From Vibrio sp. 14G-20 (GTDB taxonomy: Bacteria; Pseudomonadota; Gammaproteobacteria; Enterobacterales; Vibrionaceae), in contig NZ_JAPHPW010000005.1 in NCBI RefSeq assembly GCF_026241515.1, forward strand, positions 1 to 64,000: 64,000 nt of DNA, read 5' to 3'. Of this stretch, positions 8,505 to 21,600 are shown piece after piece (position 1 is the stretch's first letter; each line of letters begins with the position of its first letter). A model generated the notes under the pieces. It was not told where the DNA came from, searched no databases, and worked only from the letters and a program-made list of their open reading frames with translations. A program made the translations under genes and the position numbers.

Positions 8505-9968
8505 TTAGTAAGGACGCTGGTAAGCCGTCTTAACTACTGTGTAGAACTCTTTCGCGTATTGACCTTGCTCACGAGGACCGAAGCTAGACTCTTTGCGGCC
8601 GCCAAACGGTACGTGGTAATCGGTACCTGCAGTTGGTAGGTTGACCATCACACAGCCTGTTTGCGCTTGTTGCTTGAACAGTGCGCTAGTACGTAGGCTC
8701 TGAGTGATGATGCCGCCCGTTAGACCAAAGCGAGTATCGTTGGTTGTCGCAATCGCTTCTTCTAGGTCAGCCACTCGAATCACGCTTGCCATTGGTGCGA
8801 ACACTTCTTCTTGGTTCACTTCCCAATCGTTCTTAGTGTTCAAGAACAACGTTGGAGACATGTAGAAACCTTCGTGTTGCATGCTCAAGCGTTCACCACC
8901 AAATGCTAGCTCACCGCCGCTTTGACGTGCTTTCTCAACCCAACCTAGGTTTGCTTCAAGTTGGTTGCCGTCAACAACAGGGCCCATGAACACGCCTTCT
9001 TCTAGTGCGTGACCCACTTTCAGCTCGCTCATACGTTTGATTAGTGCTTCAACGTATTGGTCGTGAATGCTATCCATAACCACAAGGCGAGAAGACGCGG
9101 TACATTTTTGACCTGCACCCGAGAACGAACCTGCAATCGTTGCATCAACCGCAGTTTGGATATCAGCATCGTCAGCAATAACAAGTGCGTTTTTACTGCC
9201 CATTTCTAGTTGGCAACGAACGAAGTTTGGTGCGGTAGCAGCCGCAACCTTACGACCCGTGTCAACAGAACCGGTAAAGCTCACACCGTTCACTTCTTTA
9301 GAGTTGATCAGTGCATCACCTACCGTTGAACCGCTACCTAGCACAAGGTTAAACGTACCTGCAGGGATACCTTGGCGGTGGATGATCTCTGTAAGCGCAA
9401 CCGCACTCGCTGGTGTTAGGTTTGCTGGTTTCCAGATAACGCTGTTGCCGAAAGCCAGTGCTGGAGCAATTTTCCAAGCAGCCGTTGCAGTCGGGAAGTT
9501 CCAAGGAGAGATGATGCCGATAACGCCTACCGCTTCACGAGTCACTTCAACAGAGACACCTGGGCGTACTGAATCCGCGTTATCGCCAATCTGACGAAGC
9601 ACTTCAGCCGCAAAGTATTGGAAGAACTGACCAGCGCGGTAAATCTCACCACGACCTTCAGCAAAAGGCTTACCTTCTTCACGAGAAAGAAGCGTGCCTA
9701 GCTCATCACAACGTGCAATCAGCTCATCACCAATCGCTTGAAGAACCGCTTGCTTGCGTTCAATCGGCGTTTTTTCCCACTCAGGTTGAGCGTGCTTCGC
9801 CGCTGAAATCGCTTGTTGAACTTGTTCAGCACTTGCTTGTGCAAAGTTTCCGATGTTTTCAGAAATATCTGATGGGTTAATGTTCGCAACGGTGCTTACA
9901 CCCGCTTGCCATTCGCCGCCAATGTAAAGTGCGTTTTCTGCTTGAACATTCTGTAATTGAGTCATCAT
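8505..9968 (-). CDS. NAD(P)-dependent aldehyde dehydrogenase
   Basis: A 487-residue member of the aldehyde dehydrogenase superfamily, which oxidises an aldehyde to the acid. The cofactor-binding segment SPWNFPT (154-160), FTGS (231-234), general base Glu255 in LEMGSKN, and nucleophile Cys289 in GQKCTA are all present, as is the C-terminal PFGGRKESSFG. The overall look is closest to 2-oxoglutarate/succinate semialdehyde-type dehydrogenases. AAGGACAGA directly before ATG 9968 is a good ribosome site. Between RidA and the M19-like gene, it probably oxidises the semialdehyde left after the substrate is opened or demethylated. The substrate itself cannot be read from sequence. Confidence 0.88.
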   Translation of the reverse strand: MMTQLQNVQAENALYIGGEWQAGVSTVANINPSDISENIGNFAQASAEQVQQAISAAKHAQPEWEKTPIERKQAVLQAIGDELIARCDELGTLLSREEGKPFAEGRGEIYRAGQFFQYFAAEVLRQIGDNADSVRPGVSVEVTREAVGVIGIISPWNFPTATAAWKIAPALAFGNSVIWKPANLTPASAVALTEIIHRQGIPAGTFNLVLGSGSTVGDALINSKEVNGVSFTGSVDTGRKVAAATAPNFVRCQLEMGSKNALVIADDADIQTAVDATIAGSFSGAGQKCTASSRLVVMDSIHDQYVEALIKRMSELKVGHALEEGVFMGPVVDGNQLEANLGWVEKARQSGGELAFGGERLSMQHEGFYMSPTLFLNTKNDWEVNQEEVFAPMASVIRVADLEEAIATTNDTRFGLTGGIITQSLRTSALFKQQAQTGCVMVNLPTAGTDYHVPFGGRKESSFGPREQGQYAKEFYTVVKTAYQRPY

Positions 9969-10164
9969 TCTGTCCTTGTAACGGTTAGGTTGCGGTTGAG
10001 TCTGGCAACCATCTGGTTAATTAATAAACTGTTAATATTCAGGTAATTAATTGCTAAAATAAGTCGTACATTTTGTATCTAAAGTGAACCCGATCGCTTG
10101 TATCAATAAACCGCTTTAATTCAAAAGAGTTTTGATCCGCAAAGAGCCTTAGTTCACAGTCGAA

Positions 10165-10575
10165 TTATTCAGGTTGAGACGCCGATGCATAAACCACGAA
10201 CTCGACCAGCATCTCTTCTCTTGCTAACCCTGCAACGACGACCGCTGCACGGTTTGGATAAGGCGCATTGAAGTATTCTCCGTATACGCTGTTGACCGTT
10301 TTTAGGTATTCACGGTCTGTCACGTAAATCAGAACTTGCAGCACGGAATCCATAGATTCGCCTGCACACTCCAACGTATGAACAAGGTTGTTAAAAGTCT
10401 GACGCGTTTGCGCTTCGATACCGCCTTCTACTACTGCGCCCGTTTCATCAATTGGAATCTGCGCGGTGTATAGAGTGCCGTTATTTACGATTGCCCACTC
10501 TAGTGGTGCTTTTGAAGCAAAAAGAGCGGTTTTTACTGGGTGTTTTTTAGTTTGTGCGTTCACGATTCCATCCAA
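10165..10575 (-). CDS. RidA/YjgF family enamine-imine deaminase-like protein
   Basis: The 136-residue protein belongs to the RidA family, small trimers that hydrolyse reactive enamines and imines. The family core is seen as GTLYTAQIPIDETG, NNLVHTLECAG, and the C-terminal PYPNRAAVVVAGL with the carboxylate-binding Arg and a later Glu (LVEFVVYA). Length is usual. It is the first gene of the minus-strand cluster, facing the LysR gene, so a pathway intermediate is probably an enamine or imine. A GTG four codons downstream is an alternative start. Several catabolic clusters carry their own RidA paralogue of this kind. Confidence 0.85.
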   Translation of the reverse strand: MDGIVNAQTKKHPVKTALFASKAPLEWAIVNNGTLYTAQIPIDETGAVVEGGIEAQTRQTFNNLVHTLECAGESMDSVLQVLIYVTDREYLKTVNSVYGEYFNAPYPNRAAVVVAGLAREEMLVEFVVYASASQPE

Positions 10576-10720
10576 CTTTGTAACAACTATGTTTCAAGAT
10601 GGTTAAATACTGCACCTTGACGACTGATAAATCTAACGGTAAATTTTGTGCATTTGATAAATAAAATCTATCACCTTTCAAAAAGTAAGGTATAGCAAGG
10701 GCTAGAGAAGGATCATTGCC
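10576..10720. promoter_or_regulatory. divergent control region ridA-like / lysR
   Basis: The 145 bases between the divergent genes must hold the promoters of both. LysR regulators normally bind such an interval at T-N11-A sites; the AT-rich stretch 10640-10690 (ATTTTGTGCATTTGATAAATA) is the best candidate, but no single operator is convincing. Confidence 0.45.
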
Positions 10721-11608
10721 ATGAGTATTAAGCTACAACAGTTAAAACATTTTGTTTTAGTGGTCGAAGAAGGCGGATTTCGAGCAGCATCTCACCGAGC
10801 AAATCGCTCCCAAGCGGCACTTTCTACATCGATAAAAGAGTTGGAAAAAATACTAGGCCAGCCACTGTTTGAAACGGGCAACAAATCAACGCTGACACCT
10901 TTCGGAGAAATATGTCTTCCAAAAATCATTCAGTTTCTTAATGTTTACAAAGCGTTAGACAATGACCTACGTGCAGCAGCGGCAGGACAACAAGGAAGAG
11001 TTCGAATAGCGAGCGTGCCATCGGTAGCCGCAAAATTAATCCCTAGTGTTTTAGGGGCTTTTTGTGAGCAGTACCCGAATGTAGAAGTGAGTTTGATTGA
11101 TGATAATGCGGCTGGTGTGGAAGCAAGATTGCTCTCTGGAGAAGTGGATGTTGCCCTCGGAAATAGCTCCCATTTAGAAGAAGAGAGCATCGATTTCACA
11201 CCACTACTGTCCGATCCTATTGGTGTGGTCTGCCTCAGAGACAACCCTATCGCCTCTCAGTTAGAGGGAATCGAATGGCAAACTTTGTTAAAACAACCCT
11301 TCATTCGCAACGGGACGTGTACCCTACTTGACCCAACCCCCGCACGAATGCTCAGCGAACAAGCGCTCTATTCCGTGGAGAACATCACTTCGTTGTTTTC
11401 TGTATTAGAACTTGGGATAGGCGTAACCACGTTACCTAAACTGGCCTTCCCTACCAATGAGACTCGCTTGGTGTGGATTCCGTTGATTGACCCGCCGTTA
11501 CAGCGTCAAATCGGTATTTTTAGATTGTCTGATCGGACGATTTCGCCACAAGCTCAAGCCTTCCACGACTTGTGTATTCAGTACCTAAGTTATGAAGAAG
11601 AGTTATAG
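10721..11608 (+). CDS. LysR-family regulator of the catabolic cluster
   Basis: A 295-residue LysR-type regulator. The winged-helix DNA-binding part covers residues 1-60 (LKHFVLVVEEGGFRAASHRA, QAALSTSIKELEKILGQPLF) and a periplasmic-binding-protein-like sensor domain follows from about residue 90 (GRVRIASVPSVAAKL). It is transcribed away from the ridA-aldh-M19-BCCT cluster across 145 bases, the standard arrangement for a LysR activator and its target operon. The ligand is presumably the transported substrate or an intermediate. The downstream gap lacks an obvious terminator. Confidence 0.88.
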   Translation: MSIKLQQLKHFVLVVEEGGFRAASHRANRSQAALSTSIKELEKILGQPLFETGNKSTLTPFGEICLPKIIQFLNVYKALDNDLRAAAAGQQGRVRIASVPSVAAKLIPSVLGAFCEQYPNVEVSLIDDNAAGVEARLLSGEVDVALGNSSHLEEESIDFTPLLSDPIGVVCLRDNPIASQLEGIEWQTLLKQPFIRNGTCTLLDPTPARMLSEQALYSVENITSLFSVLELGIGVTTLPKLAFPTNETRLVWIPLIDPPLQRQIGIFRLSDRTISPQAQAFHDLCIQYLSYEEEL

Positions 11609-12420
11609 AGGGAATGTAACTGTGTTCTCTCTCTTATAAAGCCGAGATAGAGTCGCTAACAGAACCGTTAACAGAAGAGCACATCAAGAAATTCCACCTC
11701 TAATCCCAATAATTTGACCTTATATTCAGAGCTTTTTGCCCTAGCCTTCAGATTTTTCCAAGCCCTTCAGCTCTTTACATCCATGTTTAGGGCTGAATTA
11801 CTCCCATAATATTCATCTTAAGCGCCGATTTATTCGCTCCGTAATGCCTGAAAGACGTCAAAAATGACATCGTGACAAACTATTTTTAAAAATAATCACT
11901 TCCAGATAGAGAACGCCGTATAGATAAATCACTCAACAAACGAGTGCCTGTATCGCTGGCTAAAAGTGCCTTTCTCCCCTTGTCGGATAGCGTTAAACAA
12001 TTAACTTAGAAATGAAGCTAAGTGTTTGAATAGTATTAATTGATAAGATCATAACTTGTCAAATTAACGCCTTTAGTTTTTATAAAAAACATCTATTTTT
12101 ACTGAAAATAAAGCATCTAAAATTTTCATGAATAAAGTTATTGAATTATTACTTTCATAAATGAAAAACACATCTTTCAAAAATGGAATTATTGATGTCG
12201 ATATTTGTCGTTTTGATCACATAATTTTAGGCGTAATTTATATTTTGTCGAAGCGATAACGAATTAGTTTATGTCCGTTTCATTTCGTCAGGGAGATATA
12301 AAACCAGCAAGGGTTTTTCTTAAAAGCAAATCAAGTGTTATTAACAAGTGAAATGTAGTAACAAGTTAAATTTAAACTGTGTTTTATATTAACTTACACT
12401 GTTTAACATAAGGTTTTATT
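11609..12420. other. 812-base AT-rich leader region before the atp operon
   Basis: No credible gene is seen in this long gap. It becomes strongly AT-rich after about 11870 and must contain the atpI promoter. A stretch at 12216-12224 reads TGTGATCAA on the minus strand, a good CRP half site, but its second half (CGACA) is poor. The gap is much longer than others in the window, so an unrecognised small RNA or control element is possible. Confidence 0.5.
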
Positions 12421-13594
<1,174 letters not shown>

Positions 13595-13640
13595 TTAATA
13601 ACTAAAAAATTAACTAACAAATTATTTATCGGAGATACAA

Positions 13641-13877
13641 ATGGATATCGTAAGCGCAGTTTTATATGTAGCAGGTGCATTACTGATCGGTTTAGGTGCA
13701 GCGGGTGCGGCATCTGGTATTGGTAACTTAGCAGGTAAATACCTTGAAGGTGTTGCTCGTCAACCGGATCTTACTCCAATGCTTCGTACTCAATTCTTCA
13801 TCATGATGGGCCTTGTGGATGCTGTACCGATGATCGGTGTTGGTATCGGTCTATACATCATCTTTGCCGTGGCTTAA
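13641..13877 (+). CDS. atpE: ATP synthase subunit c, proton type (F0)
   Basis: The 78-residue two-helix protein builds the rotor ring. Helix 1 carries the glycine-rich packing ([12 protein letters not shown]) and the polar loop ARQPD is intact. The ion-binding residue is Asp60 in [13 protein letters not shown], as in E. coli. The Gln in helix 1 and the Glu-Ser/Thr pair in helix 2 that mark sodium-binding c subunits are absent. The enzyme should therefore be proton-driven. A good ribosome site (GGAG) precedes ATG 13641. Confidence 0.95.
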   Translation: MDIVSAVLYVAGALLIGLGAAGAASGIGNLAGKYLEGVARQPDLTPMLRTQFFIMMGLVDAVPMIGVGIGLYIIFAVA

Positions 13878-13932
13878 TTAAATAGCTTTGAAAAGATCGA
13901 TTTGTAAATAATCAAGATTTAGCGAGGAAGGT

Positions 13933-14403
13933 ATGAACTTAAATGCAAGCATGTTTGGACAAGCAATATCATTCGTGATTTTTGTTTGGCTGTGCATGAA
14001 ATATGTATGGCCCCCTCTCACCGCAATGTTAGACGAGCGCCAAAAAGAAATCGCTGATGGTTTACGCCACTCAGAGAATGCTGCGAAAGAGCTAGAACTA
14101 GCGAAATCGAATGGCGCACAACTCGTCGAAGATGCAAAAAGAAACGTGACTGAACTGATTGAACAAGGCAAAAAACGCCGTAACGAAATCATCAGCTTAG
14201 CTCACGAAGAAGCCGAGCAAGAAAAGGCACGCATCTTAGAACAAGGTAGAGCTGAACTCGAAGGCGAACGTCAAAAGTTACGCCGTGAGCTTCAGGCGGA
14301 CATGGCAGACGCTGTTATTCAAAGTGCACAAAAACTGATTAGCAAAAACCTAGATTCTGAAACGAACCGAGCGTTAGTTGATCAATTGATTAGCGAACTC
14401 TAA
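13933..14403 (+). CDS. atpF: ATP synthase subunit b (F0 stator)
   Basis: The 156-residue stator subunit has one N-terminal membrane segment (about residues 8-27) followed by a long, highly charged coiled coil ([20 protein letters not shown]). It links F0 to F1 through the delta subunit. Length and layout match the E. coli protein. It lies between atpE and atpH as expected and starts after an AGGAAGG ribosome site. Confidence 0.95.
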   Translation: MNLNASMFGQAISFVIFVWLCMKYVWPPLTAMLDERQKEIADGLRHSENAAKELELAKSNGAQLVEDAKRNVTELIEQGKKRRNEIISLAHEEAEQEKARILEQGRAELEGERQKLRRELQADMADAVIQSAQKLISKNLDSETNRALVDQLISEL

Positions 14404-14414
14404 ACGGAGGCAAT

Positions 14415-14963
14415 ATGTCAGATTACACCAATATTGCTCATCCCTACGCCAAGGCATCGTTCGACTTTGCTTTAGGTGAAAACAAGTTGCAAGAGTGGCA
14501 CTCAATGCTGTCGATTCTTGTGACGGTAGCGGAAGAAGAAACGATCGCTAAGCAGATCTCTTCAGCAGAAGGCTCTCGCACTGACTCTGAAGAACTGGCC
14601 AATCTCTTCATTCATATTTGCCAAGGGCTCGTTGATGACCATGTCATTAATCTCGTTCGAGTCTTGGCTGAGAATGGCCGTCTTGCAGTGATAAGAGACC
14701 TGTTTAACTTGTTCAGCGATCTAAAGGACGAACATGAACGTGTAATTCCTGTCACTGTCACCAGTTCAGAGTTGCTTACACAAGATCAGGTTATCTCCCT
14801 AACGGCTGCACTTGAGAAGAAATTAGAGCGTCAAGTTGAAATGGAACAGGTTATTGATGACACGCTGGTTGGCGGGATTGTTATCAAAGCGGGTGAAACC
14901 GTTATCGATGGTTCTTTAAATACATCAATTAACCGATTAGCTAATCAGCTTCACGCGAGATAG
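14415..14963 (+). CDS. atpH: ATP synthase subunit delta (F1 stator)
   Basis: The 182-residue peripheral-stalk subunit binds the top of F1 and the b dimer. The start ([14 protein letters not shown]) and the C-terminal [25 protein letters not shown] pattern (here [14 protein letters not shown]) are family hallmarks. It follows atpF by 11 bases with ACGGAGG as ribosome site. Confidence 0.95.
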   Translation: MSDYTNIAHPYAKASFDFALGENKLQEWHSMLSILVTVAEEETIAKQISSAEGSRTDSEELANLFIHICQGLVDDHVINLVRVLAENGRLAVIRDLFNLFSDLKDEHERVIPVTVTSSELLTQDQVISLTAALEKKLERQVEMEQVIDDTLVGGIVIKAGETVIDGSLNTSINRLANQLHAR

Positions 14964-14972
14964 GTAACAATT

Positions 14973-16514
14973 ATGCAATTAAATTCTAATGAAATCAGCG
15001 ATCTAATCAAAAATCGCATCGCGAAGTTTAATGTGAGCACCGAAGCTCGCAATGAAGGCACTATCGTATCGGTTCGTGACGGTATCATCACCATTAATGG
15101 CCTCGCGGATGTGATGCAAGGCGAGATGATTGAGCTACCGGGTGCCAAGTACGCACTCGCACTAAACCTAGATACCCACTCAGTCGGCGCCGTTGTTATG
15201 GGCCCCTACACTGACCTATCTGAAGGTATGAAAGTAAAAGGTACGGGGCGTATTTTGGAAGTACCTGTAGGTAATGGCTTACTTGGTCGTGTTGTGAACA
15301 CACTAGGCGAACCCATCGATGGTAAAGGCCCAGTAAGCTGCGACCGTCTTGACCCAGTAGAAGTGATTGCACCGGGTGTAATCGAGCGTAAGTCAGTCGA
15401 TCAACCAATTCAAACCGGCTACAAAGCAGTAGACACCATGGTGCCTATCGGTCGTGGTCAACGTGAACTTATCATCGGTGACCGTCAGACAGGTAAAACA
15501 GCGCTCGCTATCGATGCGATCATCAACCAAAAAGATTCTGGCATCAAATGTGTTTATGTTGCGATTGGTCAAAAAGCGTCAACGATCGCTAACGTGGTTC
15601 GTAAACTTGAAGACCACGATGCACTTAAAAATACCATCGTTGTTGTGGCATCAGCTTCAGAGTCTGCCGCGCTTCAATACCTAGCACCTTATGCGGGTTG
15701 CACCATGGGTGAATACTTCCGTGACCGCGGTGAAGACGCACTGATCATCTACGATGACCTATCAAAACAAGCCGTTGCTTATCGTCAAATCTCATTGCTA
15801 TTGAAACGCCCACCGGGTCGTGAAGCCTTCCCTGGCGACGTATTCTACCTTCACTCACGCCTTCTAGAACGTGCAGCACGAGTGAATGCAGAGTATGTAG
15901 AGAAGTTCACTAATGGTGAAGTGAAAGGCCAAACAGGCTCTTTAACCGCGCTGCCTATCATTGAAACCCAAGCGGGTGACGTGTCTGCATTTGTACCAAC
16001 CAACGTAATCTCAATCACCGATGGTCAGGTTTTCCTTCAAACCCAACTATTCAACTCAGGCTTACGTCCTGCTGTTGACCCAGGTATCTCGGTATCTCGT
16101 GTGGGTGGTGCAGCACAGTGCAAAATCATCAAGAAATTGTCGGGCGGTATCCGTACGTCATTGGCTCAATACCGTGAGCTAGCTGCGTTCGCTCAGTTCT
16201 CTTCTGACCTAGATGAGATGACACGTAAACAGCTTGACCATGGTGAACGCGTTACCGAGTTGATGAAGCAAAAACAATACTCTCCTATGTCTGTCGCTGA
16301 ACAAGCAACGGTTATCTACGCCGCAGAAAAAGGTTACTTGGCTGACGTTGAGTTGCACAAAGTGGCGCGTTTCGAAGAAGAGTTAATTGCTTATGCACAA
16401 GCTCAGAACCCAGAGTTGTTCGACACCATCAATGCTAACGGTGATTACAACGATGAGATCGACCGTGCACTTGCAAAACTGCTTGGTGACTTTGTAGCGT
16501 TGAAAGCTTGGTAA
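14973..16514 (+). CDS. atpA: ATP synthase subunit alpha (F1)
   Basis: A 513-residue non-catalytic hexamer subunit. Its nucleotide-binding P-loop GDRQTGKT is at residues 169-176, and VGGAAQ after SVSR marks the region with the Arg finger that acts on the beta site. Full length compared with the 513-residue E. coli AtpA. It is the sixth gene of the operon. No insertions or frameshifts are seen. Confidence 0.96.
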   Translation: MQLNSNEISDLIKNRIAKFNVSTEARNEGTIVSVRDGIITINGLADVMQGEMIELPGAKYALALNLDTHSVGAVVMGPYTDLSEGMKVKGTGRILEVPVGNGLLGRVVNTLGEPIDGKGPVSCDRLDPVEVIAPGVIERKSVDQPIQTGYKAVDTMVPIGRGQRELIIGDRQTGKTALAIDAIINQKDSGIKCVYVAIGQKASTIANVVRKLEDHDALKNTIVVVASASESAALQYLAPYAGCTMGEYFRDRGEDALIIYDDLSKQAVAYRQISLLLKRPPGREAFPGDVFYLHSRLLERAARVNAEYVEKFTNGEVKGQTGSLTALPIIETQAGDVSAFVPTNVISITDGQVFLQTQLFNSGLRPAVDPGISVSRVGGAAQCKIIKKLSGGIRTSLAQYRELAAFAQFSSDLDEMTRKQLDHGERVTELMKQKQYSPMSVAEQATVIYAAEKGYLADVELHKVARFEEELIAYAQAQNPELFDTINANGDYNDEIDRALAKLLGDFVALKAW

Positions 16515-16561
16515 ACGCTCCGGTTTGTTGGCTGGAAACAAAAACAAATTAGGAGCAGATA

Positions 16562-18860
<2,299 letters not shown>

Positions 18861-18874
18861 AAGGTAGGTGCATC

Positions 18875-19318
18875 ATGGCTATTGGAGTTACAGACAATAC
18901 ATTTCAACTTAATATCGTAAGTGCGGAAGGTACACTGTTTTCAGGGCCTGCACATGCCCTAGCTATCTCTGGAGCAGACGGTGAACTGGGGATTCGCCCC
19001 GGTCACTCCCCTCTTCTGAGTAAGATAAAACCGGGTGTGTCTGTGTTCGTTACCGACCTTAAAGCCGAGGAGCAAGTGCTGTACATCTCTGGTGGTATGG
19101 TCGAAGTACAACCGGATGTGGTCACTGTTTTAGCCGATACGGCCTTGCATGGTAAAGACATTGACCGCGCTCGTGCAGAAGAAGCGAAATACGCTGCCCT
19201 TGAGAACATCAACAAGGGTAATGTCGACATCAACTTTGCACAAGCTCAGTTGGAACTGGCAAAAGCCGTTGCTCAGCTTCGTGCATCAGAACTGACGTCT
19301 TCTCGCACTCGTCACTGA
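18875..19318 (+). CDS. atpC: ATP synthase subunit epsilon (F1)
   Basis: The 147-residue last gene of the operon has an N-terminal beta sandwich (QLNIVSAEGTLFSG, GELGIRPGHSPLLS, LYISGGMVEVQ) and a C-terminal two-helix arm (RARAEEAKYAALENI and on). In other bacteria this arm can inhibit ATP hydrolysis. It is slightly longer than the 139-residue E. coli protein. A long hairpin follows at 19369-19408. Confidence 0.94.
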   Translation: MAIGVTDNTFQLNIVSAEGTLFSGPAHALAISGADGELGIRPGHSPLLSKIKPGVSVFVTDLKAEEQVLYISGGMVEVQPDVVTVLADTALHGKDIDRARAEEAKYAALENINKGNVDINFAQAQLELAKAVAQLRASELTSSRTRH

Positions 19319-19368
19319 GAATAGAGCTTAGATGCTGGTGCTAGATGCTTAGTGCTTGATGTGTAAGA

Positions 19369-19408
19369 TAGTCTACCCACTTAAAAAACCGTTTAAGTGG
19401 GTAGACTA
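19369..19408. repeat. 17-bp perfect inverted repeat between convergent genes
   Basis: TAGTCTACCCACTTAAA (19369-19385) and its exact complement (19392-19408) flank the 6-base loop AAACCG. It lies between the ends of atpC and the nitrilase-like gene. There is no T run on either strand, so it is an unusual terminator; it could instead protect the 3' ends of both transcripts. Confidence 0.7.
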
Positions 19409-19491
19409 CATCAGGAACCTTCACTTCTCTTTCAACTTCCCCACCCTTTCAACCACTCCTAATACACCCTTTTTCAGCAGCACTTACAGCA

Positions 19492-20454
19492 TTACTTCTC
19501 AGCAAAACGCGCTTTGTGCGGATCAAGTTCATGACCTAGCGGTTGTGTTAGTGAATGATATAGCTCCGGCTTACGACCACGAATCCAGCGTCTTCCGGTA
19601 CACATCTCTAACTCTTCAGCTTTCAGTTCTGCAATTACCATGTCGTTATCAACACTGTCCGTCTCTGTGATGATCTCCCCGTAAGGGCTTAGGATCATCG
19701 CATTGCCAGTTCTGACTTCGTCCATATCAACGCCGACTCCGTTGCTGAACACCACAAACATACCATTGTCGTGCGCTCTTGCAGGCAACCATCGCATTAA
19801 CCATTCACGACCATTCTTACCCAGCATTTCAGCACGAATCGCTTCCGGGTTTTCATTTCGGTTAAACCATAACTCTGGGTCAATCCGCTTCATCGCATTA
19901 GGGCTTCGTGAATGACAACCGCCCGTCTGATGCGGCGCAATCAGTAGATCAGCCCCTTTCAACGCAGTGATTCGTACGTTCTCAACCAAGTTGTTATCCC
20001 AACAGATCAGGATACCGACTTTGCAACCGTGGGGCGTATCAAACACCGTGTATTGATCGCCGCTGCTCATATATGGGCTTACAAAGGTGTGCAATTTGCG
20101 ATGTTTTTGTACCTCACCATTAGGCATCGCAAATACATAAGTGTTGTATAGCTCGCCATCGGTGCCCAGCTCTATCAAACCAGCACCAACACTGATGCCA
20201 AATTGCGTTGCTAGCGAAACGAGCTTTTGAGTCGACTCGCCGCTCGGTACTGGTTCCGCTAACGCTTCAATCTCATCTCGCGGTAAAACTGACACATGCC
20301 AGTAGCCAGTAATACACATCTCTGGAAAACTGATGATCTCTACGCCACTGCCCGCAGCTTGTTGAACGTATTGCTCAATCACCGACAAGTTATACGCCTT
20401 ATCGCCTGCACGGTGGTTAAACTGAACCGACGCTACTTTGATGTCTCTTTTCAT
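19492..20454 (-). CDS. nitrilase-superfamily carbon-nitrogen hydrolase
   Basis: A 320-residue cytosolic enzyme with the Glu-Lys-Cys triad of the nitrilase superfamily: Glu45 (SFPEMCITGY), Lys120 (KHRKLH) and Cys151 (LICWDNN). The family cleaves nitriles, amides or carbamoyl groups. The details (HRKLHTF, CWDNNLVENVR) fit amidases better than true nitrilases, but the substrate cannot be fixed. The insert with DPELWFNRNENPEA near 190-210 is longer than in N-carbamoylputrescine amidases. It faces a divergent LysR gene across 106 bases, which probably controls it. Confidence 0.85.
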   Translation of the reverse strand: MKRDIKVASVQFNHRAGDKAYNLSVIEQYVQQAAGSGVEIISFPEMCITGYWHVSVLPRDEIEALAEPVPSGESTQKLVSLATQFGISVGAGLIELGTDGELYNTYVFAMPNGEVQKHRKLHTFVSPYMSSGDQYTVFDTPHGCKVGILICWDNNLVENVRITALKGADLLIAPHQTGGCHSRSPNAMKRIDPELWFNRNENPEAIRAEMLGKNGREWLMRWLPARAHDNGMFVVFSNGVGVDMDEVRTGNAMILSPYGEIITETDSVDNDMVIAELKAEELEMCTGRRWIRGRKPELYHSLTQPLGHELDPHKARFAEK

Positions 20455-20560
20455 GATTCGTCCTCAAATTCCGCTTTATCCGATTTGGTATGAACTCAGT
20501 ATAAGAAATCCATTCAATTCCATATAATGAAAGATATTCTCAATTCAATGAGCATATGGA

Positions 20561-21373
20561 ATGGAATTTGATTTACTGAAGGCATTTTGTCAGTTAGCTA
20601 AATCGGGCAACTACCGTTTAGCATCAGAGCAGCTTTACATCACTCAATCGGCACTGACCAAAAAGATTCAACGACTTGAATCCAATCTTGGAGCGAGTCT
20701 GTTTTCTCGCGGCAGGAACGGCGCAGAACTGACGCAAGCAGGCAAAACCTTGCTACCGGAAGCCCAACGTTTAGTTCATTCAATGCAAGCATTTGAGCAG
20801 CTTTCAGGCTCAGTAGTGAATGGAACTCAGGGGCATTTAAACATCGGCTTTGGCGTATCTACTTATCACGAAGCACCTAAGCTAATTGCGGCTTACAAAC
20901 AACAGCACTCAGATGTTCACATCACCTTGAATGACACTCCCTCAAAGCAGCAAATAGACGAGCTGTTAAGCAATGAACTCGATATCAGTTTCAATCGAAT
21001 CCCAGATTCTTCCGATTTAGAAAGTCTAACCCTATTCAATGACTCCCTTGTGATAGCCATTCACAAAGATCTTCTCAAGCAAGCGGCAAATAAAGATCAG
21101 GTTATCTCTGAGTTAGCGAAGTGGTCTTACCTAAAGCTCGTCCAACATCGTGGCCCCGGACTAGACAAGCAGATCCAACAATATTGCCTCGCCAATAATA
21201 TCTACCTATCAAAGACACAAGAAGCCGATGATATTCTTACCCTACTGGCGTTAGTATCGGCCAATATCGGTTTCACCATAGTACCTAGCAGCGCGCAGTA
21301 CATTAGCAACACCAACGTTGAGTTCATTGCGCTGCAAGATGAACACGCCACTTGGCCTGTCGGATTGATATGA
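20561..21373 (+). CDS. LysR-family regulator with premature stop
   Basis: The LysR gene reads 270 residues and stops at TGA 21371-21373. The same frame then continues without a break to TAG 21461-21463, encoding NGESENPLRDRFVEFMAEQT, which looks like a normal LysR C-terminus. A full protein would be 300 residues if the TGA were a sense codon; TGG (Trp) fits the context GLI-W-NGES. The N-terminal HTH (FCQLAKSGNYRLASEQLYIT) and sensor domain are intact. The truncated protein may be partly active, or this may be a recent mutation or base-calling error. Its likely target is the divergent nitrilase-like gene. Confidence 0.85.
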   Translation: MEFDLLKAFCQLAKSGNYRLASEQLYITQSALTKKIQRLESNLGASLFSRGRNGAELTQAGKTLLPEAQRLVHSMQAFEQLSGSVVNGTQGHLNIGFGVSTYHEAPKLIAAYKQQHSDVHITLNDTPSKQQIDELLSNELDISFNRIPDSSDLESLTLFNDSLVIAIHKDLLKQAANKDQVISELAKWSYLKLVQHRGPGLDKQIQQYCLANNIYLSKTQEADDILTLLALVSANIGFTIVPSSAQYISNTNVEFIALQDEHATWPVGLI

Positions 21374-21502
21374 AATGGAGAGAGTGAGAATCCACTCAGG
21401 GATAGGTTTGTAGAGTTTATGGCTGAACAGACTAGGCAAACAGAAAGCCACAGAAAAAAGTAGACCCAAAGTTAGTTTATGGATTAGGTTTAGCAGATCA
21501 AA

Positions 21503-21529
21503 AAAGGCTCACTATCACAGTGAGCCTTT
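21503..21529. terminator. bidirectional rho-independent terminator
   Basis: AAAGGCTCACT / AGTGAGCCTTT around the 5-base loop ATCAC, with A residues before and T residues after, lies between the convergent LysR gene and the S4-domain gene. Confidence 0.85.
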
Positions 21530-21600
21530 TGGTATCTGGCAAACGCTAAAAATACATGTAGCGAAGCTAAGCTATCGAAGAATCGTTTTAGAGCTGTAGT

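Noticed and set aside
12205..12235. CRP site before the atp operon
   Set aside because: Only one half (TGTGA) is good; the second half reads CGACA, so I do not call it as a site.
13641..13877. Sodium-dependent ATP synthase
   Set aside because: The c subunit has Asp60 in an E. coli-like setting and lacks the Gln/Glu/Ser-Thr sodium ligands.
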